Below are positions 36,313-48,429 of a DNA stretch of 64,000 nucleotides, piece after piece (position 1 is the stretch's first letter; the number at the start of each line of letters is the position of its first letter). Made by a program: the position numbers and the translations under genes. This stretch comes from Castanea sativa (Eukaryota; Streptophyta; Magnoliopsida; Fagales; Fagaceae): NCBI RefSeq assembly GCF_040712315.1, contig NC_134022.1, positions 7,502,001 through 7,566,000 of the forward strand. Reading direction: 5' to 3'. The notes below the pieces were generated by a model that did no database searches, had not been told where the DNA came from, and saw nothing but the letters and a program-made list of their open reading frames with translations.

Positions 36313-36960
36313 GAGAGGAAACTGTTTCTCTGATGGGTTATAGTCCTTGCATTCAGCAACTTGGTTTTGTGCTCTCATGTGTGCCCAAGTATATCTGCTG
36401 CCCTAGAATGCAGAAGGGTTTGCCTTTTGTGGGGGTCAGTTTGATTATCTCCACAACCCGTGGTTGATTATTTTGGGGGTTGGGATTAAGATTATTGGCA
36501 AGATGAACGGGCCTTTGAGAAAAACACTGGCGGCACATCCAGGGCTGAGAAAGAAAAGGATAACCATAACCCCTAGTACCTGCTTGGAGTTTTGTGTTGT
36601 TTTTGAGAGAAGGTAAAATTATTCCTGAGGGAGAGCATTACATGACATGGTTTGGTCGAAAGGGTGTGGACCATTAAGAAAGCCTGAAGAAGCAGGGCCA
36701 TTTACAACGTACAGGGAAAACCATTTATACAGAAGCAGTAACCACTGAAATTTTTGTACAGCCAGCTGGGGAAAGTCAGCCTAACCCTTTCAGCTCTTCC
36801 TGACATGTAATTACACTCCACATTATTGTTGAATAGACAATGACGATATGTTAGGATTGTTTGCGAGTGCAAAGTATTGCTACCAGATTGAACTGTGGTG
36901 GTATATAAAAAGGTGTGATAATGGTTTTCATGTGTAATTTAGTTTGTCTTATCCTATGTT
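36313..36960 (+). other. UPF1 3' untranslated region (approximate)
   Basis: No coding frame continues after the TGA at 36310. The sequence is less AT-rich than the intergenic DNA beyond about 37 kb, as expected of a transcribed 3' UTR. I saw no perfect AATAAA, so the end is approximate. Confidence 0.4.
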
Positions 36961-37750
36961 TGGATGGAGAGAGAGGAGATTGAAAGATTGACTAGAATGT
37001 GCTGAATTTTAGTATATTTTGGCCGCCTTTCCTTCAGTTTTTCTTATTTCCCTTAATCTCCCTCCGTGCCACATACTTTTAATGTTTACGTGGATTGACA
37101 GCCACAATTGATGAGTTCTACTTTCCCACCCAATACAATCTCCGAATTGATTTGTTAATTAATTTGAGCCATTGATTTCTCACTATTTACTTCAATATTT
37201 GAACATAATCTGTTGATACTTATGTATGGCATGAAAGATTTATCCTGATCGAGGCATGTATCAAAAGAGATTCTTAAGTGATTGTCAGTTGTGTGAGAGA
37301 ATTTGCTTTGAGCTGTAGGAACTAGCGACTTTAAGCGTCAATAACGCTAGTTGGATGGTTTTATTTTATATTTTAGGGCATTTACTTTTGTTGGGGCATC
37401 TATGCTTCTTATTGTTAAATGGCCAAAATGTAATGTAACCATTATCTATTTATGGTTCTTTCCGTTAGAACGCTTGTTGGTGTTTCTAACTAGGATGTCC
37501 AGGCCTTCTAAACTCCTCTCCTCTCTTAATCATTGCTTTAAAAAAAAAAAAAAAATTTGGTACATATCGCCCATTGCAACGTCTATTAAAATTTATCTAT
37601 CGAATTGGTGAATATTTGACATTCCATGCACTAATATTTTAGGACGGTATTAAAATTAACCCCTCCTAGAAAATTTTCATAATATTAAGAGGAGAGATGC
37701 ACTAATTTTTTGGGATGGTATTAAAATTAACCTTCCCTAGATAATCAATA

Positions 37751-37820
<70 letters not shown>

Positions 37821-37945
37821 TCGAGAGTATGAAATTGTGCTGTGATGCATTTCTTGAAGTTTTTTTTATTTAGTTTTCTACTTTAACAAAGTTTACATTT
37901 ATATTAAAGTATTAGTTCATCGAATTAGTCAATAGAGTAAATGCA

Positions 37946-37976
<31 letters not shown>

Positions 37977-38313
37977 GAGAATCATAAATGCATATATTAA
38001 TTATCTATTATTGTGTATTAATTATTTATATTAAATGAATTTATATGATTATTTTTATAAACTCTATAGAAAATAATTTTTAGTTGGAATAATAATAATA
38101 AATTTAGAATATGACATTCTTACTCATGTTTAGTTGCTTTGACAATAATTGTCACAAAAACTAAAAAAAATTAAATATTTGTAAATTCATTAAAATTAAT
38201 CTTAATTCTTTAAATTTCCTAACTCATTTGCGTGCGCGTGCACGTGCGTATGTATACGTGTGGAACTTACACTGTAATATGCATTCTATATAATTAGAAG
38301 GATTACTAATATA
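36961..38313. other. Intergenic with small duplications, no gene seen
   Basis: A 45-bp unit (atgcactaat..aattaacc..cctaga) occurs at 37626-37670 and again at 37697-37741, period 71. An A run and about 53 bp of TA repeats lie at 37749-37820. An alternating purine-pyrimidine stretch (tgcgtgcgcgtgcacgtgcg) lies near 38229-38248. The part 38040-38300 is about three-quarters similar by eye to 49790-49960 beyond the retrotransposon. Confidence 0.55.
37749..37820. repeat. A-run plus (TA)n microsatellite
   Basis: About 19 A followed by about 26 TA repeats with one break. Confidence 0.95.
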
Positions 38314-38318
38314 ATAAA

Positions 38319-39072
38319 TGTGGGGGGTAAAAGGACCCGAGTAGGTATTTGGGCATTTGGGCTCTGACAAGAAGGACCAATTCGTTCTTGATTAAAAGGC
38401 CGTTATGACTGCAAATCGGCCCATACGCCGAGGGTCCAAGGATGCATCCAAGGATAAATCTCTCCTCGGATAGACCCGGGAGGACTTAGAGATTCGCTAG
38501 AAAGATCAAGGCAGAGTTCTGAAAAGACTGTTGGTTAAGAGGGGGATCCCTGTACCCTTTAGATGCACCGGTGTTAGAGAAATATCTTAGGAAAAGGCTG
38601 CCACCTCCACATTAAAGATCCTGCACTTACCTCCCTGGCCGCATTAATGGAGAAGTGACCCCTGAACAGTAGAAATGAAACTTCTGGTTACTATTTAAAC
38701 ACTTGATGAAGGTGGTGTCAGGGAAGGAGGATAAGATTTGTACAACACGTGGATAAAGCACCAAGAGAAGAAGCATTTAAGGAGAGGGGAGACCAAAGAA
38801 AAGGGGAATCGGTTAGTTAGCAAAATAGGAATTGTAACCTTTAAAGGAAAAAGGGAAATAATAGAGAATTTGTCCTCGGCTTACGTCCGAGGAAGTTCCT
38901 TTGTCATAATCATTCATTATTTGTAAATACTTTAACAACTTAGCCTGTTTATCAAGTTTCTAGCATCCTTAAACTAGATTTCTAATCCACGCTCTACAAA
39001 TTTTATTGTTCAAGGCTCATTGGGCCTGAGCCCACAGTTGTCTTTGGGTCCAGGTGCAATTGTGCACTTACA
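38319..39072 (+). repeat. 5' LTR, 754 bp
   Basis: Starts TGTGGGGGGTAAAAGG and ends GTGCACTTACA (TG..CA). It is about 96% identical to the 3' LTR: counting by eye gives roughly 29 substitutions, mostly transitions, and one 7-bp length difference (about 38830). Confidence 0.95.
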
Positions 39073-39074
39073 AT

Positions 39075-39092
39075 TGGCGCCGTCTGTGGGAA
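39075..39092 (+). promoter_or_regulatory. Primer-binding site
   Basis: TGGCGCCGTCTGTGGGAA lies 2 bp after the 5' LTR. It starts with the TGG that pairs with a tRNA CCA end and is typical of plant Tat-type gypsy elements. I did not assign the tRNA. Confidence 0.8.
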
Positions 39093-39119
39093 TTCTAGTC
39101 TTGAAGGAGCTGGAATACT

Positions 39120-42100
39120 ATGGCAGGCTTAGGTTCACAGCACACAGAGTCTCAAGGATCACAACTTGAGGATCTTTTCGAGCGTCTTGAGCGTCGGAGG
39201 GATCGAGAGGGAAGCGTTCACACTGAATACCCTAGAGCGAGCCATACTCATGGCGGAGGCAGCACCACCCACGAGGATGGTGCTAAGGCCATGCAGAAGG
39301 AGATTAATCATCTTAAAAGGAAACTGTGCCGCGTCAGACGGAAGCGTTCACCATCTTTATCTAATCCTTCTTCAGGGGAGGCTCGGGGAAGTAGCTACAG
39401 CTCGAGGTCATGGTCGCCCCCCAGCGCAACGTCCTCTTGTGAGGAGGACGACCCACCAGCTAGTAGGCGCAAGAAGCTCCCTTCCAGGGGCTTGGGGAAC
39501 GATGCTATGAGCCGGGCGTTGCACCAGCTCTCTAAATCGCCATTCTCACGGAGGATTGAGAAGGGGAGGCTCCCCAGGAGGTTTACCCAACCTACCTTCA
39601 CCATCTACAATGGCCGGACTAATCCGGTGGAGCATGTGAGTCACTTTAACCAGAGGATGGCGGTGCATTCTCATAATGAGACCCTGATGTGTAAAGTCTT
39701 CCCCTCTAGCTTGGGACCCGTCGCTATGAGGTGGTTCAACGGCCTTAAATCGGGGTCTGTAGGTTCGTTTGGGGAACTTACTAGAACATTTGTGTCACGG
39801 TTTATCACATGTAGCAGAGTTCCTCAACCATTGGACTCACTGTTATCTATGGCCATGAGGGAGGGTGAAACGTTGAAAGCATACTCCGACCGGTATTGGG
39901 AGATGTTTAACGAGATAGATGGTGATTTTGATGAGGTGGCAATTAATACCTTTAAGGTAGGCCTTCCTACTGATCATGACTTGAGGAAGTCCCTGACCAA
40001 AAAGCCCGTCCGCAGCGTATGTCGCCTCATAGATCGTATTGATGAATACAAAAGTTCAGAGGAAGACCAACAACAAGGAAAGAGTAAGGCGAAGGTTATC
40101 CCGCAGGAGAGAAGGGATTTCAGGTCGGACAGATATCACAACAACAAGCTGAGAAGAGATTACACCGGGCAGTCTGGCTCGGCAGCATCTCAGACCGTAA
40201 ATACTGTGTTCTGAGAACTAGTACACCAGCTACTGGAGAAAATCCGTAAGGAGCCCTACTTCAGGTGGCCTAGTAAGATGGCGGGGGACCCTATGAAAAG
40301 GAATTAGAATCTCTTTTGTCAGTACCACTAGGACGTGGGTCATACTACCGAGAAGTGTCGGACCCTCTGGAACCATTTGGAGCAGCTTGTCAGTGAAGGA
40401 AAACTAAAGCAGCACCTTTATCAACCTAACAGGCAGGGCAGTCAGTCTGGCTTAAATAATCAGAAGAATAATTCATCTCGGCCGGCATTGGGAACGATTA
40501 ACGTTATCTTTGCTGCACCTAGCAGGACCGGCTCATGTCCCACTTGGGTGATGACAGTTTCGCATTCTCAGGCCGAAGAGGCAGGCTGCAAGCCCAAGAG
40601 GTTGAAGGTGAATTTGCCCGTCTTGGGATTTTCAGAGGAGGATAAGGTTGGGACCATCCAACCCCATGACGATGCTCTTGTGGTCACTCTGAGGACAGGG
40701 AATTACGGCGTAAAAAGGGTGATGATTGATCAGGGCAGCGGCGCAGATATCATGTACCTTGATTTATTCAAAGGGCTAAGGTTGAAGCTGGAGGATCTTA
40801 CTCCTTATGACTCGCCACTTATAAGCTTTGAAGGTAAAGCTGTTGTACCAAAGGGACAGATTCGTTTGCCCGTTCAATCTGGTTCAGAAACGGTTGAGGT
40901 GGATTTTATTGTGGTTGGCGCGTATTTCCCATATACAACCATCCTTGCTAGGCCGTGGCTGCACGCTTTGGGTGCTGTCTCCTCTACCTTGCATGTTAAG
41001 GTCAAATTCCCATCGGGAGAATACGTTGAAGAGATTCTTGGCAGCCAATCAGTGGCCAAACAATGCATATCGGCTGCAGTGCTGCATCAGGCCGAAGTCG
41101 AGTCCTCGGCTTTGATCATCAAAGACTCATAGCAATTAACAGCTCCGGATGCGCCCGATGCGGTGACAGGAGAGGAAGCCCTATGTGAGGATTTGGAGAA
41201 GTTTTTGATAGCGGATGACCCTGAAAGATTCTTTCAAGTTGGCATACGTCTGCCACACCATGAGAAGATGGATTTGTTGGAGTTTCTGAAAGACAACATT
41301 TATGTTTTTGCATGGGATCCTTATGAGGCTCCGGGCGTAGACCTAAGTTTCATTTGTCATCATTTAAATGTCAACCCCGCCTTTGTTCCGAGAAGGCAGC
41401 CACCTCGGTGTTCCTCCAAGGAACACTCCGAGGCTGTCAAAGAGGAAGTGCTTAAGCTCAAGAGGGCTGGGGCTATTAAAGAAGTTTTCTACCCCGAATG
41501 GTTGGCGCATACGGTCGTGGTCAAAAAGAAGAATGGGACGTGGAGAGTATGTGTGGACTTCACGGATTTAAACAAGGCCTGCCCAAAGGATTCGTTCCCG
41601 ATGCCACGTATTGATCAGCTTGTGGACGCCACGGTTGGACATCCACGGATGAGTTTTTTGAATGCCTTCCAGGGTTACCACCAGATTCCATTGGCGTTGG
41701 AGGATCAAGAGAAAACTGCTTTTATCACTCCAACTGGGAACTACCACTATAAGGTCATGCCATTTGGTTTGAAGAATGCTGGGGCTACCTATCAAAGAAT
41801 GATGACCAGAATGTTTGAACGGCAACTTGGGAAGACCATTGAGGTATACGTGGATGATATGGTGGTGAAGATTAAAACAATACATTCGCACATTAAAGAT
41901 CTGGACGACACCTTTCAGGTGCTTAGGAAGTACAAGCTGCACCTTAACGCCTCAAAGTGTTCTTTTGGTGTGGGTTCTGGAAAGTTCCTGGGTTATATGG
42001 TTACTCATAGAGGTATAGAGGTAAACCCGGCACAGGTCAGAGCTATTCAGGACTTACAGCCGCCTCGGAATCCAAAAGAAGTCGAGAGGTTGACCGGAAT

Positions 42101-44432
42101 GATCGCTGCTCTCAGCAGATTTATCTCTCGGTCAGCTGACCGATGCCGGCCCTTCTTCCAATTGTTGAATAAATGGAAAGGGTTTCAATGGACCGAGGAC
42201 TGCATTGTAGCCTTCCAACAGCTTAAGCAATATCTTTCTCGGCCACCCATTTTGTCTCGGCCCGAAGTGGACGAGGTTCTGTTTGCGTATCTGGCAGTGG
42301 CCGTCCACGCAGTCAGCCTGGTCCTCATAAGGGACGAAGGTGGGGTGCAGAGACCGGTCTACTACATCAGTAAGTCCTTGAATGAGGCCGAGGTGCGTTA
42401 TCTACTTTTGGAGAAAGCACTGCTGGTCGTAGTTCATGCCACGCGGAAGCTTCCTCATTATTTCCAGTCCCACACCGTGGTGGTTCTGACCCAACTGCCC
42501 CTCAAGTCAGTGTTACGCAGTGCCGATTACTCCGGGAGGGTGGTTAAATGGGGAACCATTTTGGGAGCCTTTGATATCAAACACATGCCACGCACCTCGG
42601 TGAAAGGCCAGGTTCTAGCAGATTTGGTGGCAGAGTTTGCCGAACCATTGTTAGAAGAAACTTTGAAGGAATCACACATGGATGAAAAATCAGTTGGTGT
42701 GATTACAGGCGCAGCACCTTCGACTTGGAAAGTGTCTGTGGATGGGGCAGCTAATTAGAGAGGGTCTAGTGTCGGACTTGTCCTGATGTCCCCTGAGGGA
42801 ATTGTCTTTGAAAAATCTCTGAGATTGGCGTTCTCGGCTACTAATAATGAGGCCGAATACGAAGCAGTCTTGGTGGGCATGAGCATGGTACATAGGATGG
42901 GCAGAAAGGAAGTTCATATGTTCTCGGATTCTCAGTTAGTGGTCGGCCAGCTCACGGGAACCATGGAGGCCAGGGATCCAAGAATGCAAGAGTACTTGGC
43001 CCAGGTCAAACGTCTGCAAGCTAAATTTGATTCTTTTGTCTTATCTCATGTTTCTAGAGGTGGAAACACCCATGCAGATTCTTTGGTCACATAAGCGACA
43101 TCCTCGGCTCAGTGTTTGCCCAGGATTATCCTTGTAGAGGATTTGCTAGAGCCAACTCTTACGACTGTCCACGGGGCCCGTATCCATTTGATAAGGCCTG
43201 GACCTAGTTAGATTGACCCGGTGATATCTTTTCTGAAAAGTGACATCCTTCCTAAGGACAAGTCTGAAGCAGATAAGATTCGTCGAAAGGCGCCGCGTTT
43301 CTGGTTGTCCGAGGATCAGAAACTGTATAAAAGATCCTTCTCCGGACCATACTTGTTATGTGTACACCCTGAGTCAACGGAGACGCTTTTAGAAGAACTG
43401 CATGAAGGGATTTGTGGGAGCCACACTGGGGGAAAATCACTAGCTCATAGAGCCTTGACTCAGGGATATTGGTGGCCGAACATGCAAAGGGAAGCTCAGG
43501 ACTATGTAAGAAAGTGCGACCAGTGCCAGAGGTTCGCCCCTAACATTCATCAACCTGGAGGGGTTCTCAATCCTCTCTCCAGTCCTTGGCCTTTCGCTCA
43601 ATGGGGATTGGACATAGTGGGGCCATTCCCGAGGGCTGCAGGAAACAAAAGGTGGCTGCTCGTGGGGACCGACTACTTCACTAAATGGGTCGAGGCTGAA
43701 CCCTTAGCAAATATTAGGGACGTCGATTCCAAGAAGTTTATCTAGAAAAACATCGTTACCAGATTTGGTGTACCACACACACTTATCTCGGATAATGGCG
43801 TTCAATTCGACAGTAGGGCTTTTAGGAAATATTGTGGCGACATGAGTATCATAAATAGATACTCTACTCCAGCTTATCCTCAGGGAAATGGGCAAGCCGA
43901 GGCCGTTAATAAGGTTATAGTCAGTGGGCTCAAGAAAAGGTTGGACGATGCGAAAGGTAGGTGGGTAGAAGAACTACCCCATGTTTTGTGGACGTATCAA
44001 ACTACGCCGCACAGGTCCACTGGAGAAACTCCATTCTCTATGACTTATGGAGCCGAGGCGGTAATACCTCTTGAATCTGGTTTCTCCACGCTAAGGACGA
44101 GTTCTTTTAGCCCAGAAAACAACAACGGCCTCCTGGAGAAAGGCCTGGATTTAGTTGAGGAACGACGAGAGGCAGCTATAGTCCAAATGGATTATTATCA
44201 ACAGAAACTTAAACGGGGGTATGACGCCCATGTGAAGCTAAGGCCACTCGCGCCTGGGGATCTCGTACTAAGAAAGGTCGTGGGCACTGCTAAGAACCCA
44301 GCTTGGGGTAAGCTAGGACCAAACTGGGAAGGGCCATATCGTATTGTTTTTGTAGCAGGCATAGGGTCGTATCGGCTAGCTGACCTAGATGAAAAAATTG
44401 TACAACGCCCATGGAATGTAAACAACCTTTGA
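39120..44432 (+). pseudogene. gag-pol polyprotein, one frame with eight stops
   Basis: One frame of 1,771 codons runs from the ATG to the TGA at 44430. Gag has a basic, Ser-rich N-terminus and a retrotransposon-gag core (39590-40070), then a Cys/His knuckle at 40317-40358. Protease has MIDQGSGADIMY at 40722-40757. Reverse transcriptase (41400-42000) has the catalytic YVDD at 41847-41858. A first RNase H (about 42270-42640) is followed by a second one (about 42720-43100: VSVDGAAN, NNEAEYEAV, FSDSQLVV). Integrase has the H-H-C-C zinc motif (43400-43540), core acids at 43611 (Asp), 43791 (Asp) and 43899 (Glu), and a chromatin-proximal tail. In-frame stops: TGA 40212; TAG 40305, 40329, 41130, 42756, 43209, 43743; TAA 43092. 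No frame shift was seen. Most stops sit where relatives have Gln, Arg or Trp, so single C-to-T or G-to-A changes explain them. Confidence 0.93.
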
Positions 44433-44475
44433 AGGTATTATTATTAATAAAAGATGTTTTTGTTAATTCGCAGTT

Positions 44476-45510
44476 CAAACAGAAACTTGGTAATGCATGG
44501 TCCTCGGACCACATACCTTGTGGAAATCGATATCTTATCATTTGTTAAACAGAACCTTAATTATGCCGGGTCCTCGAGCCTTCTACTTTGGAAAAATTAA
44601 CATCTGAAGTTACTATTCCTAAGTGTCAAACAGAAACTTGGTAATGCATGGTCCTCGGACCACATACCTTGTGGAAATTGATATCTTATCATTTGTTAAA
44701 CAGAACCTTAGTTATGCCGGGTCATCGGGCCTTCTACTTTGGGAAAATTAACATCTAAAGTTACTATTCCTAAGTGTCAAACAGAAACTTGGTAATGCAT
44801 GGTCCTCAGACCACATACCTTGTGGAAATTGATATCCTATCATTTGTTAAACAGAACCTTAGTTATGCCGGGTCCTCGCGCCTTCTACTTTGGGGAAATT
44901 AACATATGAAGTTACTATTCCTAAGTGTCAAACAGAAACTTGGTAATGCATGGTCCTCAGACCACATATCTTGTGGAAATTGATATCTTATCATTTGTTA
45001 AACAGAGCCTTAGTTATGCCGGGGCCTTGGGCCTTCTACTTTGGGGAAATTAACATCTGAAGTTACTATTTCTAAGTGTCAAACAGAAACTTGGTAATGC
45101 ATGGTCCTCGGACCACATACCTTGTGGAAATTGATATCTTATCATTTGTTAAACAGAACCTTAGTTATGCCGGGTCCTCGGGCCTTCTACTTTGGGGAAA
45201 TTAACGTATGAAGTTACTATTCCTAAGTGTCAAACGGAAACTTGGTAATGCATGGTCCTCGGACCACATACCTTGTGGACATTGATATCTTATTATTTGT
45301 TAAACAGAACCCTAATTAAACAGAACCCTATTTGGAGAAATTAACATTTTTAGTCACTATTCTTATATATCAAATGGAAACTTGGTTATGCATGGTCCTC
45401 GGACCACATACCTGGTGGAAATTGATGTCTTACCATCTATTAAATTGAATCTTAAGTTGTACATCTTTAAGTGTTAAGCAAAAATTTGGTAAGGCATGGT
45501 CCTCGGACCC
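44476..45510 (+). repeat. 151-bp tandem array, about seven units
   Basis: The unit contains 'cagaaacttggtaatgcatg', 'gtcctcggaccacatacctt' and 'cgggtcctcgggccttctac'. The 'agaaacttgg' (or ggaaacttgg) start falls at 44481, 44632, 44783, 44934, 45085 and 45236, exactly 151 apart. A shortened unit starts at 45376 and an eroded one near 45477. It fills the space between integrase and the antisense gene. Confidence 0.95.
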
Positions 45511-45882
45511 TACATTTTACTAAAATTAGTGTCTCATGTTACAAAGTTTAACTATCACGTGGGTTTTCAAAGTGAGGAACTGTATACCATCTAAACTAAG
45601 TTAGTTCTTGTCAGATTCTTGAATGTTTTACTTTGCAAGACAAGTATGTGCATGGCTGTTTAAAGTTGCAATTGTTCAACTGTTGAAATTGGATTTATTT
45701 ATTTCGTTCTTTCTTTCGCTATGTGCTAGTGAGAACCTTCATGGCAAGCATAAAAACGACAAGGTAAAATAAAACACAACTCATATGAAAATCGAATAAA
45801 GATGTTTTTCATTAATTATCATGGAATACATCATTACGTAGAAAATTTGAAGTACAGAGGGAAAGAAGTCCTAAGCTTGGCC

Positions 45883-48429
45883 CTAAGCTTTTGGAGGGGG
45901 GTCTTGATGGGAAGTACTGCCAGCCTCGGTGCTTTTCAACTCCAACTTAAAGGCAGACAAGACTTGTTTCCCTTTGTCTATTGTAGTCTTTGAAGGAATG
46001 ATGGGCTCCACACTTTGGCTTTGTTCCTTCTCATCACCTTCATACCCATCCTTTTCTTTATTGGAACCTTCAGGTTCTGTAGGATCAGGAATGAGTTCTG
46101 GCACCACGGGAGGAAGAGCAGGAGGAGCTGCCTCAAGAGGAGAAGCAACAACAGGAGTCTCCTCTATCTCCTGTATGTCAAGGGGAAGCCAAACGCTATC
46201 GGGCTTCCTCAGCTCGGAAGCTAAAGGAACCCCTGCTGCGTTTAGAGCCTCCCCCCAGACCTGCTGACAGTATTCTCGGCATAAGGCCGCGAAAGCTTCT
46301 GTCAGCTGGTCCTGTGTTGCGGCTACCCCTTCTTTATAGCTCGCCTGCTTCGCAGCCTCTAGTGAATGCTTGAAGGTGCGCGCTTCCTCCTTTATCCGCG
46401 CAAGCTCCTTCTCCAAGTCAGAGCGTTCCCTCTGGGCTTGGGAAAGCTCTTCATCCTTTTGGTGAAGAAGCTTATGTTGCCCCTCCACTTGATTCCTCAT
46501 CGTTCTCAGGCTGGCTTCGGCACCGTCTTTTTCTCTTTTTAGGTCGGCCAGCTGAGAGGTGAGTTTCCCGTTTTCTGCTAGGGCCTGGCCTAGGGACTTC
46601 TTTGTCTCTTGCCGGATTTCTTGTTCCATTCCAGCTCGCTTCCGAGAATCTTCCACGAACTTCTCGGCAGCGAAAACCTCTTGAATGGCCTGTGATAAAG
46701 TATCAGGGGGTTAAACACAGTAAAATATTTACAAATAACCGGATATTATAAGCACGAAGTGAAACTTACTAGAGCTAAGTCCCTTTTCAAAGAAAGGAAC
46801 AGTTGAGGCTGGTTCATCTTTTCCAACGCTTCCATATCCTTGGGCAGCAGAAGAGGACGTTCCAATGCATCGGCCAGGTGGAGGGCATGGCCTTGTTGGA
46901 ACGCCTTGATGTTGGACTGTATGGGGATTGGTGCTCCGTCCAGTCTCAGCTCCGGAGACCACATAGCCGGTGCTCGGCGCACCTCGGCCACGTCTCTAAT
47001 TTCCCCACTTTCAACTGAACGAGCATGCCCCTTGCCCTTGTCCAGCTTCTGCTGCTGAGCCTGCTGGGGCTGCTGTTTCAGCTTTTTCTGTTTATCGCCA
47101 CCAGCCCCCTCGGCCTCCACCTTCCTTTTCTTCTTAGGCTCTTCAGCGGGAGGCTTGGGGTCGGCTGGAGGAGGGGGTGGTGGCAAGGACGGGGGAACTT
47201 GAGATCCCCTTGCTCCTTTCTTGGCGACTCTGTCGCCTCTCACAGTTAGAAGGCCCTTAAGCACGTCCATGTCTTCTTCAACGGAGCTGTCGTCTGGACG
47301 TGTAATCACTAGACCGGTGATCCTAGAGGTCTCGGCAGGCTCTTCTTCCTCGTCAGAAAGGATGACGAACTGGTTTCCTTGAGGTCTTTGGACGTCCTCG
47401 AGGCGAAACTGGTCTATCTCCTCGTCCAATGTGTGCGACGAGGACACTAGCTTCTCTGGGACAACGGTTGCCTGAGAGTGCGTTGCGAGAGAGATCGCCG
47501 CGATGGGTTGCGTGTAAAGAATGGTGTGGAGGTCGTCGGGAATGTCGTGGTCGGCTAGAAAATGTGGTCTGGCTACATTAATTCTCCTACGCCTCCGGTC
47601 ACCCGTGACAATCGCGTTCTCTATCTCCTGGAAGTCCGAGGATATAGGGTCGTACCCAAGTACCAAGTGAGCCGCTCTAAGCTGCAGGTCTTCACTCACG
47701 AAAACTTCTGAGCGTAGCACTCGGTTTAAGTCAACGACATTACAGTGGCTCAGGCGTGGGCGCACGTGTTGTTTATCTGCAAGAAAAGACACCAAAACAG
47801 ACAAACATGGTCAGATTTGTAGGACATGTGATAAATCAAAGCTAAACAGTTTGTAAAGGTAAATAAATATTTCAAGATGTTTATATGGAGTTACGGGGCT
47901 AGGAAGTTAGATCCTAAGGAGTCACACCTGGATCTCCCTATTCGACTGGGCAGTGGGGGCCGTCGTGCCAGTTGCCTGAGGCGATGAGGTAGTCGTCCTT
48001 CATGCCTTTATTGGACTTGGGCAAACAGGAAATTAATCTAACTACACTAGATCGGGATTTAAAATAATAGCCTACGCTTGTAAGCTTGTGGCATTCGTAC
48101 ATAAAGACGATGTCATGCCAGGTAAGGTTTAAGCCCATCCGCTCATTTAGAGCGTTGACGCTTCCTAAGACCCTAAAGACATTGGGTGCGCACTGGTCAG
48201 GACATAACCGGTGGTTGCGAAGGTATTCCTTGGTTATGCTTCTCATAGGGAGGGTCATCCCACCTTCTATGAAGGCAATCATAGGGATGATAACCGCTCC
48301 CGTTTTCCTAGACCCACCCACGGCTTCTGCCGGACAGTATTTCAGGTCTACGTCGCTGGAAATCTGGTATTTGGCCCTAAAACCTTCCATCCCAGCGGCG
48401 GTGTTGACTAAACACTTAAATCTACCCAT
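45883..48429 (-). CDS. Antisense three-exon retrotransposon gene (Transposase_28-like)
   Basis: Function unknown. Exons 48429-47928, 47776-46770 and 46689-45883 have GT..AG borders and join in phase into 771 residues. Exon 1 (residues 1-167) holds a block resembling the Pfam 'putative gypsy type transposon' domain (Transposase_28): GMTLPMRSITKEYLRNHRLC, CAPNVFRVLGSVNALNERMG, then CLPKSNKGMKDDYLIASGNW. Exon 2 is acidic, then proline-rich, with a classical nuclear-localisation motif PKKKRKV near residues 381-387 and a Gln/Lys-rich stretch. Exon 3 is a long heptad-like coiled coil (LTSQLADLKREKDGAEASL and onward), then an acidic tail. One TAG lies in frame at 47938-47940 in exon 1, just before the donor. 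A sequence like an acceptor (cctcttatag) directly precedes the ATG, and a donor-like 'actcgtaagttcc' lies near 48528, so a further upstream exon is likely. Introns read in this direction show transcription from the 3' LTR side. Confidence 0.8.
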
